Shown here one piece after another: positions 1 to 8,502 of a stretch of DNA of 64,000 nt (positions are counted from its first letter, which is position 1; each line of letters begins with the position of its first letter). A model generated the notes under the pieces. The model saw only the letters and a program-made list of their open reading frames with translations. It did no database searches and was not told the DNA's origin. The DNA is from Streptomyces durocortorensis (GTDB lineage: Bacteria > Actinomycetota > Actinomycetes > Streptomycetales > Streptomycetaceae), in NCBI RefSeq assembly GCF_031760065.1, contig NZ_CP134500.1, positions 620,001 through 684,000 on the forward strand, in the 5' to 3' direction. A program made the translations under genes and the position numbers.

Positions 1-730
1 TGGCCGCCTTCAGGGCCTCCTCCCCCGGGTTGCCGATGGGCGTCGGCGGCAACCCCTTGCGCTCGTAGCTGTTGTACGGGCTGTCGATGCGGGTGTCGTC
101 GGCGCTGGTGTCCAGCGTGGAGCGCTTCAGGGCGTAGTTGAGGGTGGAGTCCATCTGCAAGGGCATGTCCCTGAGCAGCCGGTTGTAGACGACCCGGGCC
201 ACCTTGCCCATGTCGGATGCGGTGTCGGCCTCGGCCTGGACGATGCTGGCGATCGTGACCGTGTCGTAGACGGAGACGTTGTTGCGCTGGGATCCGGCGG
301 TGACCTGGTCCGCCGCGAAGTGCTTGCGGGCGGTGTCCGCCATGTAGCGCAGCAGCCCGGCGGGGGTGGTCGTGGCGTCGAGTGGATACGTAGCCGGGAA
401 GAGGTACCCCTCGGGGTTGCCCTCGGCCTGGTCGGGGAGAGCCAGGTCGACCGTCGACGCGGCCTTCCTCGTGCTGCCGGGCTTCAGGTCGAGCGCCTGG
501 TCGACGGCTTCGTACACCTGGGAGGCGCGACGGCCCTCGGGGATCATCAGGGTGCTCGGCCGCCGCGTCTCCTGCTGCTTCCCCTTGTCCGGTCCGATGA
601 GGGACAGCGGGATCAGGACGGCGGCCGACACGACGAGCAGGGCCCCGAGGACGAGGACCACCCTTCCTCGGCGCGTCGGGCGGAGTCTGCGGCGGGGGCG
701 GGGGCGGGCGTCCGGGGACTCGTTCACCAT
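1..730 (-). CDS. mltG: Endolytic transglycosylase MltG-like protein, 3' part outside the window
   Basis: Lytic transglycosylase that cleaves nascent peptidoglycan glycan strands outside the membrane. About 243 N-terminal codons are visible from ATG at 730. The start MVNESPDARPRPRRRLRP is a basic cytoplasmic tail, followed by one hydrophobic segment (VVLVLGALLVVSAAVLIPL, about residues 25-43), so it is a type II membrane protein. The family core is recognisable: TIASIVQAEA carries the catalytic Glu, followed by VYNRLLRDMPLQMDSTLNYAL and, at the window edge, TPIGNPGEEALKAA, which corresponds to the conserved PIGNPG motif. The gene runs off the left edge, so the end is not seen. Family assignment is firm. 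Whether this is the main MltG of the cell or an extra paralogue cannot be told. Confidence 0.85.
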   Translation of the reverse strand, partial: MVNESPDARPRPRRRLRPTRRGRVVLVLGALLVVSAAVLIPLSLIGPDKGKQQETRRPSTLMIPEGRRASQVYEAVDQALDLKPGSTRKAASTVDLALPDQAEGNPEGYLFPATYPLDATTTPAGLLRYMADTARKHFAADQVTAGSQRNNVSVYDTVTIASIVQAEADTASDMGKVARVVYNRLLRDMPLQMDSTLNYALKRSTLDTSADDTRIDSPYNSYERKGLPPTPIGNPGEEALKAA

Positions 731-984
731 GCGGGCACGTTAACCCGGGGTGTGGGCTGCGTCCGGTAGCCCGACCACGGCGTCGGCTCGGGCGACACGA
801 ACGCCGTACGGCACAGCCAGAACAAACGAGCACCAGAACACACGAACAAGGGATCGGATGTTCGCTGGAACGCGTGATCGTCAGGGGATTCGTTGCTCTT
901 CACTCGTCCGGGGCGCAATGATTGCAGAGCGCAGTCAACGGGCTGCAGACCGCTACTGCGCAGTCCCACCGATGCACCACGTCC
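731..984. other. Intergenic region upstream of mltG and of a small peptide gene
   Basis: About 250 bases with no convincing long gene on either strand. A 10-bp perfect palindrome ACTGCGCAGT lies at 955-964, just upstream of the peptide ribosome site, and GCGCAGTC also occurs as a separate copy near 930. The promoters of the mltG-like gene (minus) and of the peptide gene (plus) should both lie here; I see no clear -35/-10 pair. Confidence 0.4.
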
Positions 985-999
985 AAGGAGAAAGACCAG

Positions 1000-1059
1000 A
1001 TGAACTTCCTGACCAACCTGCTGGCCGGCGTCGTCCACTTCGTGGGTTGGCTCGTCTGA
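1000..1059 (+). CDS. Putative 19-residue hydrophobic peptide
   Basis: A very short reading frame, ATG at 1000 to TGA at 1057-1059, encoding MNFLTNLLAGVVHFVGWLV. It is supported by an excellent Shine-Dalgarno AAGGAG (985-990) nine bases before the ATG and by a GC-rich hairpin immediately downstream (1076-1109). The peptide is almost entirely hydrophobic with a single His and no charged residue, so it would sit in or on the membrane. Tiny hydrophobic peptides of this kind can be toxins, regulators of membrane complexes or unannotated conserved peptides. I do not recognise a named family. The alternative is a leader peptide, but no downstream same-strand gene follows. Confidence 0.55.
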   Translation: MNFLTNLLAGVVHFVGWLV

Positions 1060-1075
1060 CCATAGCTCCGCCCGG

Positions 1076-1109
1076 CGCCGTCGCTCCCCGTCCCACGGGA
1101 GCGGCGGCG
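1076..1109 (+). terminator. Hairpin after the 19-residue peptide gene
   Basis: Arms CGCCG-T-CGCTCCC (1076-1088) and GGGAGCG-G-CGGCG (1097-1109) pair around an 8-nt loop. There is no T-tract, as is usual in this genome. Confidence 0.45.
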
Positions 1110-1148
1110 CCGCTGCGTCACCGGCGGCCGGAGCCCCCGTGGAGCCGC

Positions 1149-1489
1149 CTACGGTGCGGGCGGTCCGGCGAAGGGCGGCAGCGCGGTGAACTCGGGCGCC
1201 ACCGTCACGACCTGCGCGAGCACGTCGAGCGTCCGGCGGACCCGGGTGAGCGGGTGGTCGGGGAACTCCGCGTCCCACTGGGCGTGGTCCGCCGCGTGGA
1301 AGGGCAGGCCGCCTGCGCGGTGAAGTGGGTGAGGCGGTGCCGCAGGGACGGGCCGTCTTCGAGCGCGGCGGGCAGGTCCGGCGGCAGGTCGAAGTAGTGC
1401 AGCGACAGCACATCGCCGTGGTCGTTCAGCCAGGTGTCCGTGTCCACTGTGCGGTAGCCGGGAAGTTCCACCCCGAGGAGAGCTCTCAT
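1149..1489 (-). pseudogene. Collapsed remnant of an uncharacterised protein gene
   Basis: Two pieces of one protein lie in different frames on the minus strand. The N-terminal piece from ATG at 1489 reads MRALLGVELPGYRTVDTDTW and continues through HYFDLPPDLPAALEDGPSL to about HFTAQA. After a frame change near 1310-1325 the C-terminal piece reads GGLPFHAADHAQWDAEFPDH and ends ALPPFAGPPAP at TAG 1149-1151. As I remember them, streptomycete relatives keep these two blocks roughly 100 residues apart, so this looks like an internal deletion that also broke the frame. The joined remnant is about 113 codons. The function of the parent family is unknown to me. A sequencing or assembly fault at the junction is the alternative. 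Confidence 0.6.
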
Positions 1490-1555
1490 GCGCGGCGATC
1501 ATGCCGTACTCGCGCCGCGCCGGTCACCTCAGGGGCCGCTGGGGCGCGGCGGTGT

Positions 1556-3364
1556 TCAGGTGACCTGTATCGGAGCCCGGTGGGCGTCGCGGCGGATCAG
1601 TTCCGCGTAGCGGCCGTCCCGCTCCAGCAGCTCCTCGTGCGTGCCCCGCTCGGCGACCCGGCCGCCGTCCAGCACCACGATCTGGTCCGCGTCGCGGACG
1701 GTGGAGAGGCGGTGCGCGATGGTGAGGGTGGTGCGTCCGGCGGACAAAGCCTCGATGGCTTCCTGCACGGCGTGTTCCGTACGGGTGTCGAGCGCGCTGG
1801 TCGCCTCGTCGAGGATCAGCACCGGCGGGTCGCGCAGGATGGTGCGGGCGATGGCCAGGCGCTGCTTCTCGCCGCCCGAGAACCGGTATCCGCGCTCACC
1901 GACCAGGGTGTCGTAGCCGTCGGGCAGGGAGGCGATGTGGTCGTGGATCTGTGCGGCGCGGGCGGCGGCCACGAGCTCCTCGTCGGTGGCGTCCGGCTTG
2001 GCGAAGCGCAGGTTGTCGGCGACGGAGGCGTGGAAGAGATACGTCTCCTGGGAGACGACGCCGACCGCCCGGGCGAGGGTGTCGAAGTCCAGGTCGCGGA
2101 CGTCGACCCCGTCGAGCGTGACCCGGCCGCCGGTGACGTCGTACAGCCGGGGCACCAGATAGCTCAGGGTGGACTTGCCGGAGCCGGTGGAGCCGACGAC
2201 CGCGAGGCTGCCGCCCGCGGGGACCGTCACGCCGATACCGGTGAGGGTGGGGCCGTTCTTCGCGTCGTAGCTGAAGTCGACGTCCTCGAAGGCGATCTCG
2301 CCGTGGATCTTCTCCAGGCGGACGGGGTTCTCCGGTTCGGTGATGTCGACCGTGAGGTCGAGATACTCGAAGATCCGCTGGAAGAGGGCGAGGGAGGTCT
2401 GCATCTGCACGCCGGTGGAGAGCAGGCTGACCGCCGGGCGGAACAGCCCCTGCTGGAGCGTGACGAAGGCGACGAGCGTGCCGAGGGAGACGGCGGTGGC
2501 GCCGGACTGGAGGGTGAGGCCTGCCGCCCAGTAGATGACGGCGGGCATGGCGGCCATCACGATGCCGATCGTGGACATCCGCCAGCGTCCGGCCAGATTG
2601 GCGCGCACTTCGAGGTCGACCAGGCGCTCGGACTCCTCGGCGAAGCCCTGGGTGAGGGAGTCGGAGCGACCCATGGTGCGGCCGAGGAGGATGCCGCTGA
2701 CCGAGAGGGACTCGGTGACCGTGGCGGCCATCGCCGCCATCTGTTTCTGGCGCTGGGTGGTGATCTTCTTGCGCTCCCGGCCGACGCGGCGGCTGATCGC
2801 GACGAAGACGGGCAGCAGGAGCAGCGAGACGACGGTGAGCCGCCAGTCGAGCGCGAGCATGGCGACGACGGTCGCGATGACGGCCGTGAGGTTGGAGACC
2901 AGCGAGGTCGCCGTGGAGGTGACCGTCGCCTGCATGCCGCCGATGTCGTTGGCGATGCGGGACTGGACCTCGCCCGTGCGCGTGCGGGTGAAGAAGGCGA
3001 GCGGCATCCGCTGGAGCTGGGTGTAGACGGCGGTGCGCAGATCGTGCATGACGCGCTGGCCGACCGTGGTGGAGATCAGGGTCTGCAGAACGCCGAAGAC
3101 GCCGTTCATCACGGCGGTGAGGATCATGCCGAGCGCCAGCAGGGTCAGCAGCCCCGTGCGCCCCTGCGGGATGGCGGTGTCCAGGATCTCGCGCAGCAGG
3201 AACGGGGAGGCGACCGACACCAGGGAGGAGGCGCCGACCAGTAGGCCGACCACGGCGAGACGGCCGCGGTAGGGACGGAAGAGGCGGAGGATGCGGCGCA
3301 GCTCGGCGGGCGGCCGGTCGGGAGCCTCGGGCGGGGGCGTCCATGTGGGTTCGTCGGGTTTCAT
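1556..3364 (-). CDS. ABC exporter, fused permease and ATPase (multidrug type)
   Basis: A 602-residue half-transporter expected to act as a homodimer in the membrane, exporting an unknown compound. An N-terminal six-helix exporter domain (about residues 25-330) is followed by the nucleotide-binding domain with Walker A VVGSTGSGKS, Q-loop VVSQETYLF, signature FSGGEKQRLAIAR, Walker B VLILDEATSALD and the switch His in TIAHRLSTV; all catalytic motifs are intact. The ATG at 3364 (MKPDEPTW) is preferred because GAAGGAG lies just upstream; an upstream extension is open but runs into the control region. It is divergent from a MarR regulator with dyads between them, which suggests derepression by a ligand, probably a drug or metabolite. 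Confidence 0.85.
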   Translation of the reverse strand: MKPDEPTWTPPPEAPDRPPAELRRILRLFRPYRGRLAVVGLLVGASSLVSVASPFLLREILDTAIPQGRTGLLTLLALGMILTAVMNGVFGVLQTLISTTVGQRVMHDLRTAVYTQLQRMPLAFFTRTRTGEVQSRIANDIGGMQATVTSTATSLVSNLTAVIATVVAMLALDWRLTVVSLLLLPVFVAISRRVGRERKKITTQRQKQMAAMAATVTESLSVSGILLGRTMGRSDSLTQGFAEESERLVDLEVRANLAGRWRMSTIGIVMAAMPAVIYWAAGLTLQSGATAVSLGTLVAFVTLQQGLFRPAVSLLSTGVQMQTSLALFQRIFEYLDLTVDITEPENPVRLEKIHGEIAFEDVDFSYDAKNGPTLTGIGVTVPAGGSLAVVGSTGSGKSTLSYLVPRLYDVTGGRVTLDGVDVRDLDFDTLARAVGVVSQETYLFHASVADNLRFAKPDATDEELVAAARAAQIHDHIASLPDGYDTLVGERGYRFSGGEKQRLAIARTILRDPPVLILDEATSALDTRTEHAVQEAIEALSAGRTTLTIAHRLSTVRDADQIVVLDGGRVAERGTHEELLERDGRYAELIRRDAHRAPIQVT

Positions 3365-3428
3365 GGGCTCCTTCGTCGGGCGTGAGGCGTGGCCGGGCAG
3401 ACCGGCCCTCGCACGTGGAGAGCCTAGC

Positions 3429-3473
3429 TCATTGTTACCTATACTCACAATGAACAAGGTCCTGATATTGTTC
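3429..3473. promoter_or_regulatory. Divergent promoter with two MarR-type operator dyads
   Basis: Between the exporter and the MarR gene lie two overlapping inverted repeats. TCATTGT (3429-3435) pairs with ACAATGA (3447-3453) over an 11-nt spacer, and GAACAA (3452-3457) pairs with TTGTTC (3468-3473). A -10-like TATACT sits at 3440-3445 inside the first dyad. This AT-rich island in GC-rich DNA is the expected site for repression of both genes by the MarR protein. Confidence 0.6.
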
Positions 3474-3477
3474 CCGT

Positions 3478-3990
3478 ATGGACGCCCCAGATTCCCCCGG
3501 TTCCGCCGACGCCTCTCCCGGCTCCTCCGGCGGCCGCCCCGACCTGCCCGGCTCTCACGACACCGACGGCATGCTCGCCGAGCAGCTGCTGCGGCTGACC
3601 CGTCGGCTGCACCGCATCCAGAGCCGCCAGCTGGAGCCGATCGGGATCACTCCGGCCCAGTTCCGGCTGCTGCGGACGGTCGCGCAGTACGACGCGGCCC
3701 CCCGGATGGCGGATCTGGCCCAGCGCCTGGACGTCGTCCCGCGTGCCGTGACGACGCTGGTCGACGCCCTGGAGGCGAGCGGCCGGGTGCGCCGGGCCCC
3801 GGATCCCGACAGCCGCCGGGTGGTCCGCGTCGAAATCACGGACGAGGGGCGCGCCACCCTGCGGTCCCTGCGCAGCGCGCGCCGGGCGGCCGCGGAGGAG
3901 ATCCTGGCTCCACTGACCGCCGATCAGCGCGAGGTGCTCGGCGGACTGCTGTCCGCCCTGGTCGACGGCATGCCGTCGCGCCCCTGCTGA
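3478..3990 (+). CDS. MarR family transcriptional regulator
   Basis: A 170-residue winged-helix regulator. After a Pro/Gly/Ser-rich N-terminal stretch (residues 1-30) the MarR fold begins at about residue 32 (MLAEQLLRLTRRLHRIQSRQ), with the recognition helix region MADLAQRLDVVPRAVTTLVD and the wing DPDSRRVVRVEITDEG. The ATG at 3478 has no ribosome site and lies close to a -10-like element, so translation may be leaderless; the internal Met32 is an alternative start. Position and operator dyads suggest it represses itself and the divergent ABC exporter. Ligand unknown. Confidence 0.82.
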   Translation: MDAPDSPGSADASPGSSGGRPDLPGSHDTDGMLAEQLLRLTRRLHRIQSRQLEPIGITPAQFRLLRTVAQYDAAPRMADLAQRLDVVPRAVTTLVDALEASGRVRRAPDPDSRRVVRVEITDEGRATLRSLRSARRAAAEEILAPLTADQREVLGGLLSALVDGMPSRPC

Positions 3991-4060
3991 GCGGAGCTGC
4001 GGCCACCGGGGCCGGACCGTACGCCGAGCACCTCGCCGCGCCGCCGAGGGGATTGCCGCC

Positions 4061-6545
4061 ATGCCGCTGCTGGAGCCCGACCCCGAAGCCCTCCGCCCCG
4101 GTACGGCACGCGAACCCGCCGTCGACCGGGTCACCGCCCGGAGCGCGACCGGCACCCCCGACCCTCTCCGCACCGAGCTGACCGCCCTGCTCGGCGCGGA
4201 CAAGGTGCTCTGGCAGGTGTCCGACCTCGTGCGGTACGCCTCCGACGCCAGCCCCTACCGCTTCCTCCCCCGGGTCGTACTGGTCCCCGAGGACCTCGAC
4301 GACGTCTCCGCGATCCTCTCGTACGCCCACGGCAAGGGCCGCGACGTCGTGTTCCGGGCCGCGGGCACCAGCCTCAACGGCCAGGCGCAGGGCGAGGACA
4401 TCCTCGTCGACGTACGCCGCCACTGGACCGGCGTCGAGGTGCTGGACGACGGGGCGCGGGCCCGGATCCGGCCGGGTACGACCGTCATGCGGGCCAATGC
4501 CGCGCTCGCCCGGTACGGCAGGCTGCTGGCCCCGACCCGGCGAGCGCCATCGCCTGCACCCTCGGCGGGGCCGTCGCCAACAACGCCTCGGGCATGACCG
4601 CGGGCACCACCCGCAACTCCTACCGCACGCTCGCCTCGCTCACCTTCGTCCTCCCGAGCGGCACCGTCGTCGACACCGGCGACCCGGCCGCCGACGAGGA
4701 GCTGGCCCGCGCCGAGCCGGAGCTGTGCGCGGGGCTCCTGGCGCTCAAGGCGGAGATCGAGGCGGACGAGGAACTGACCGCCCGTATCCGCGCCAAGTGC
4801 ACGATCAAGAACACCAACGGCTATCGCCTGGACGCCTTTCTCGACGGGGCGACGCCGGTACAGATCCTGCGCGGGCTGATGATCGGCTCCGAGGGAACGT
4901 TCGGCTTCATCTCCGAGGTCGTCTTCGACACCCTGCCCCTGGACCGGCGGATGTCCAGCGCCCTGCTGTTCTTCCCCTCGCTCACCGCCGCCGCGGCCGC
5001 CGTGCCCCGGTTCAACGAGGCCGGGGCCATCGCCGTCGAGCTGATGGACGGCAACACCCTGCGCGCCTCGGTCAGCGTGCCGGGCGTTCCGGCGGACTGG
5101 GCGGCGCTGCCCCGGGGGGACGACCGCGCTGCTCGTGGAGTTCCGGGCGGCCGACGAGGCGGGGCAGGAGACGTTCGAGCGGGCGGCGGACGCGGTGGTC
5201 TCCGGGCTGGACCTGGTCGCCCCGGCCGCGTCCGTGACCAACGCGTTCACCCGGGACGCCGCCGCGATCGCCGGGTACTGGACGGCCCGCAAGGCGTTCG
5301 TCGCGGCGGTCGGCGGGTCCCGGCCCGCGGGCACCACCCTGATCACGGAGGACTTCGCGGTGCCGCCCGCCCGGCTGGCCGACGCCTGCGAAGCGCTGCT
5401 GGAGCTCCAGTCGCGCCACGGGTTCGACGCCGCCGTCGCCGGTCATGCCGCGCACGGCAATCTGCACTTCCTGCTGGCCTTCGACGCGGCGGAACCGGGC
5501 GACGTCGAGCGGTACGACGCGTTCATGCAGGAGTTCTGCGCCCTCGTCGTGGACCGGTTCGACGGGTCGCTCAAGGCGGAGCACGCCACCGGACGCAACA
5601 TCGCCCCGTTCCTGGAGCGGGAGTGGGGCCCGCGCGCCACGGAGCTGATGTGGCGCACCAAGCGGCTCATCGACCCGGCGGGGTGCTCGCCCCGCGGATC
5701 GTGCTGGACCGGGACCCGACGGCCCATCTGCGGGGGCTGAAAACCGTTCCGCAGGTGGAGGCGGTGGCCGACCCGTGCATCGAGTGCGGGTTCTGCGAAC
5801 CCACCTGTCCCAGCCAGGATCTGACGACCACTCCGCGCCAGCGGACCGTGCTGCGGCGAGAGATGATGCGACAGGCCGACGGCTCACCGGTGGAGGCGGG
5901 TCTGCTGGCCGCCTACGGGTACGACGCCGTGGACACCTGCGCCGGGGACTCCACCTGCAGGCTCGCCTGCCCAAGGGGTACGACGCGGGCAACGAGGTCA
6001 TGGCGAACCGCATCGTGGAGGCCGCCTGGGGCTGGACGGCGGGTGGGGCCCTGCCGCTGGTCGTGGACGCCTCCTCCTGCACGCTCGGTATCGCCGAGGA
6101 GGTGGTGCCCCATCTCAGCGAGGACAACCGGGAGCTCCACCAGGAGCTGACCGTCGTGGACTCGCTGGTGTGGGCGGCAGATGAGCTGCTGCCGGAGCTG
6201 AGGGTCGTCGAGCGGACCGGCTCGGCCGTCGTGCATCCGACCTGCTCGATGCGGCACCTGGACGATGTGGCGCAGTTGCGCGCGCTGGCCGCGGCCTGTG
6301 CCGACGAGGTCGTGGTCCCGGACGACGCGCGGTGCTGCGCGTTCGCGGGCGACCGGGGCATGCTGCACAAGGAGTTGACGGATTCGGCGACGGCGAAGGA
6401 GGCCACCGAGGTCGGCGGCCGCCCGTACGACGTCTATCTGTCGGCGAACCGGATGTGCGAGATCGGGATGGAACGGGCCACCGGACACCCCTACCGCTCG
6501 GCCCTGGTGGAGCTGGAGCGCGCCACCCGGCCGCCCTCCCGATGA
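4061..6545 (+). pseudogene. Decayed FAD-linked oxidase with Fe-S (CCG-type) C-terminal domain
   Basis: The parent would be a D-lactate/glycolate-type dehydrogenase: FAD-binding oxidase domain (RAAGTSLNGQAQG, AGTTRNSYRTL), a substrate domain (FDAAVAGHAAHGNLHF, LKAEHATGRNIAPF), ferredoxin-like clusters (CIECGFCEPTCPS) and a CCG-like redox domain (VVDASSCTLGIAEE, HPTCSMRHL, RCCAFAGDRG). The frame breaks near 4529 (one G missing), at the G6 run 5114-5119 (one extra), at the G4 run 5680-5683 (one missing) and near 5970. At the last break CRLACP joins directly to KGYDAGNEVMANR; as I recall relatives, about 110 residues normally lie between, so this is an internal deletion, not a base error. GAGGGG precedes the ATG. 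Homopolymer breaks alone could be sequencing errors; the deletion argues for a true pseudogene. Confidence 0.75.
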
Positions 6546-6579
6546 GCGTCTGAAAGGGCGCACAACTGAGCGTTCCGAG

Positions 6580-6606
6580 GCCCCGATTGGTTGCACCAGT
6601 CGGGGC
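6580..6606 (+). terminator. Intrinsic terminator after the decayed oxidase gene
   Basis: GCCCCGA (6580-6586) pairs with TCGGGGC (6600-6606) around a 13-nt loop and is followed by TTT. This is one of the few hairpins in the window with a short T-run. Confidence 0.6.
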
Positions 6607-6783
6607 TTTCGCGTGCTGTGAGAAAAGTCCAAGGTTTGGGGACGAGAGTCCAAATACCTCCCTTGCGCATCATCAGCCTCACCCTCCAGGGTCCTTACCG
6701 AGACCCGCTTCCGCACGCGCAGTTCCACGGGGAGCGGCAGCTCTCGCGCACCGTCTGAACCCCCAACCCCACCTGGAGGCTCG

Positions 6784-8250
6784 ATGAACGACGACGCCCG
6801 GCCCGCACCGGAACCGCAGGCCCTCCCCCCGCACAGCGGTGCGGCCGACGAGGCGAACCGGCAGGACCCCAGCCGCCGTTCGGTGCTGTGGACCACGGCG
6901 GGCGTGGCAGGCGCCGGACTCGGTCTCGGCGCTCTGGGCGCGGGCACCGCGTCGGCCGCCGATGCGGTCACCCCGGAGGCGGTCGCCGCCGCCCCCGCCC
7001 GGCAGGGCCGCACCATGGCGGGGGTGCCCTTCGAGCGGCGGTCGGTGATCCGGGTCGGCATCATCGGCCTCGGCAACCGCGGGAACAGCATGATCGACCT
7101 CTTCCTCGCCGTCCCGGGCGTCCGGGTGGTGGCGGTGTGCGACCCGGTCCGGGAGAAGGCGGAGAAAGCCGCCGCCAAGGTGACGTCCGCCGGTCAGCCG
7201 GCCCCGGCCGTCTACACCAAGGACGAGCACGACTACGAGAACCTCTGTCGGCGCGGGGACATCGACTTCGTCTATGTCGTGACGCCCTGGGAGCTGCACT
7301 TCCCCATGGCGAAGGCGGCGATGCTGAACGGGAAGCACGTCGGCGTCGAGTGCCCGATCGCGATGAGCCTGGGCGAACTGTGGCAGCTCGTGGACCTCTC
7401 CGAGCGCACCCGGCGGCACTGCATGCAGTTGGAGAACTGCTGTTACGGCAAGAACGAGACGCGGGTGCTCCGGATGGCGCACGCGGGTCTCTTCGGCGAT
7501 CTGCTGCACGGCGCGGGCGCCTACAACCACGATCTGCGCGAGCTGATGTTCGACCCCGACTACTACGAGGGTCCGTGGCGGCGGCTGTGGCACACCCGGC
7601 TGCTTGGCGACCTCTACCCGAATCACGGGTTCGGGCCGGTCGCCAACTACATGGACCTCAACCGGGGCGACCGGGCCGTGAGCATCACCAGCATCGGCAC
7701 GCCCGCGCTGGGGCTCGCGGAGTACCGCAAGGAGCACATGCCGCCGGGCGACCCGAGCTGGAAGGAGTCGTACATCGGGGCCGACCGGACGATCAGCCTC
7801 GTGCAGACCGCCAAGGGCCGGGTGATCCGCCTGGAGCACGACGTGTCGACGCCTCACCCGTACTCGCGGATCAACAGCCTCGGCGGTACGCGGGGCGTGT
7901 TCGAGGACTACCCGTCGCGGATCTATCTGGAGCCCACGAACACGAACCACCGGTGGGACGACTTCACGAAGTACGCCGAGTGGGACCACTGGCTGTGGAA
8001 GGAGCACGCCAATCCGCCGGGCGGCCACGGCGGCATGGACTACATCATGGTGTTCCGGCTGATGCAGTGCATGCGGCTCGGCCTGGTACCCGACTTCGAC
8101 GTGTACGACGCGGCCCTCTGGACGGCCCCCGTGCCGCTGAGCCATCTGTCCGTCAAGGCCAAGGGCGTACCACTGCCGATACCGGACTTCACCCGGGGCG
8201 AGTGGAAGCGGGCCCGGTCCGGAGTGGACTCCGAGAAGCCCGCGGAGTAG
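6784..8250 (+). CDS. Tat-exported Gfo/Idh/MocA oxidoreductase, GH109-like
   Basis: A 488-residue NAD-dependent enzyme of the Gfo/Idh/MocA superfamily, exported folded through the Tat system. SRRSVLW at about residue 31 is the twin-arginine motif, followed by a hydrophobic Ala/Gly stretch and an AXA-type cleavage region GTASAADA. The Rossmann motif [17 protein letters not shown] is at about residues 86-102. [20 protein letters not shown] and the [20 protein letters not shown] block resemble family GH109 (alpha-N-acetylgalactosaminidase), which uses bound NAD+ in a redox hydrolysis mechanism. GGAGG lies 7 bases before the ATG, and terminators flank the gene, so it is transcribed alone. Substrate specificity cannot be read from sequence. 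Confidence 0.78.
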   Translation: MNDDARPAPEPQALPPHSGAADEANRQDPSRRSVLWTTAGVAGAGLGLGALGAGTASAADAVTPEAVAAAPARQGRTMAGVPFERRSVIRVGIIGLGNRGNSMIDLFLAVPGVRVVAVCDPVREKAEKAAAKVTSAGQPAPAVYTKDEHDYENLCRRGDIDFVYVVTPWELHFPMAKAAMLNGKHVGVECPIAMSLGELWQLVDLSERTRRHCMQLENCCYGKNETRVLRMAHAGLFGDLLHGAGAYNHDLRELMFDPDYYEGPWRRLWHTRLLGDLYPNHGFGPVANYMDLNRGDRAVSITSIGTPALGLAEYRKEHMPPGDPSWKESYIGADRTISLVQTAKGRVIRLEHDVSTPHPYSRINSLGGTRGVFEDYPSRIYLEPTNTNHRWDDFTKYAEWDHWLWKEHANPPGGHGGMDYIMVFRLMQCMRLGLVPDFDVYDAALWTAPVPLSHLSVKAKGVPLPIPDFTRGEWKRARSGVDSEKPAE

Positions 8251-8255
8251 CACCA

Positions 8256-8288
8256 CGGGGTCCCGGGCCGACCGGGCACGGGACCCCG
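8256..8288 (+). terminator. Strong hairpin after the GH109-like gene
   Basis: CGGGGTCCCG (8256-8265) pairs perfectly with CGGGACCCCG (8279-8288) around a 13-nt loop. It starts 6 bases after the stop codon. Confidence 0.6.
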
Positions 8289-8389
8289 CAGGGCGGCGGA
8301 GCCAGTGCGGGCGGGACAGCGGGAGCGGGCGGGAAAACCGGTTGCCCCGGAACGGGACGAACAGGGAGCCTTGCACGTCACCTCGTAGC

Positions 8390-8475
8390 GAGATCCACGG
8401 GGGGATCTCCGTTGTCCATGGAGATCCCCGCTGTCCATGGGGGTCTCCGTTCTCCATGGGGTCTCCGTTTTCACC
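8390..8475. repeat. 19-bp-period repeat with embedded inverted repeats before the ABC pair
   Basis: TCCATGG recurs at 8415-8421, 8434-8440 and 8453-8459, exactly 19 bp apart, within units of the form GGGTCTCCGTTNTCCATGG; a fourth partial unit follows. GAGATCC (8390-8396) pairs with GGATCTC (8403-8409), and GGATCTCC (8403-8410) pairs with GGAGATCC (8420-8427). The block ends about 30 bases before the start of the exporter. It could be a multi-site operator or a simple tandem expansion. Confidence 0.6.
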
Positions 8476-8502
8476 AGCCCCGTTCACAAGCCCTGGGACG
8501 TC

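Noticed and set aside
1325..3244. A 639-codon plus-strand frame opposite the first ABC exporter
   Set aside because: Its translation is low-complexity and Gly/Asp/Arg-rich; the minus strand encodes a complete ABC exporter with all motifs.
8403..8475. The 19-bp repeats as a CRISPR array
   Set aside because: Units are contiguous, without unique spacers, only three and a half in number, and no cas genes are present.
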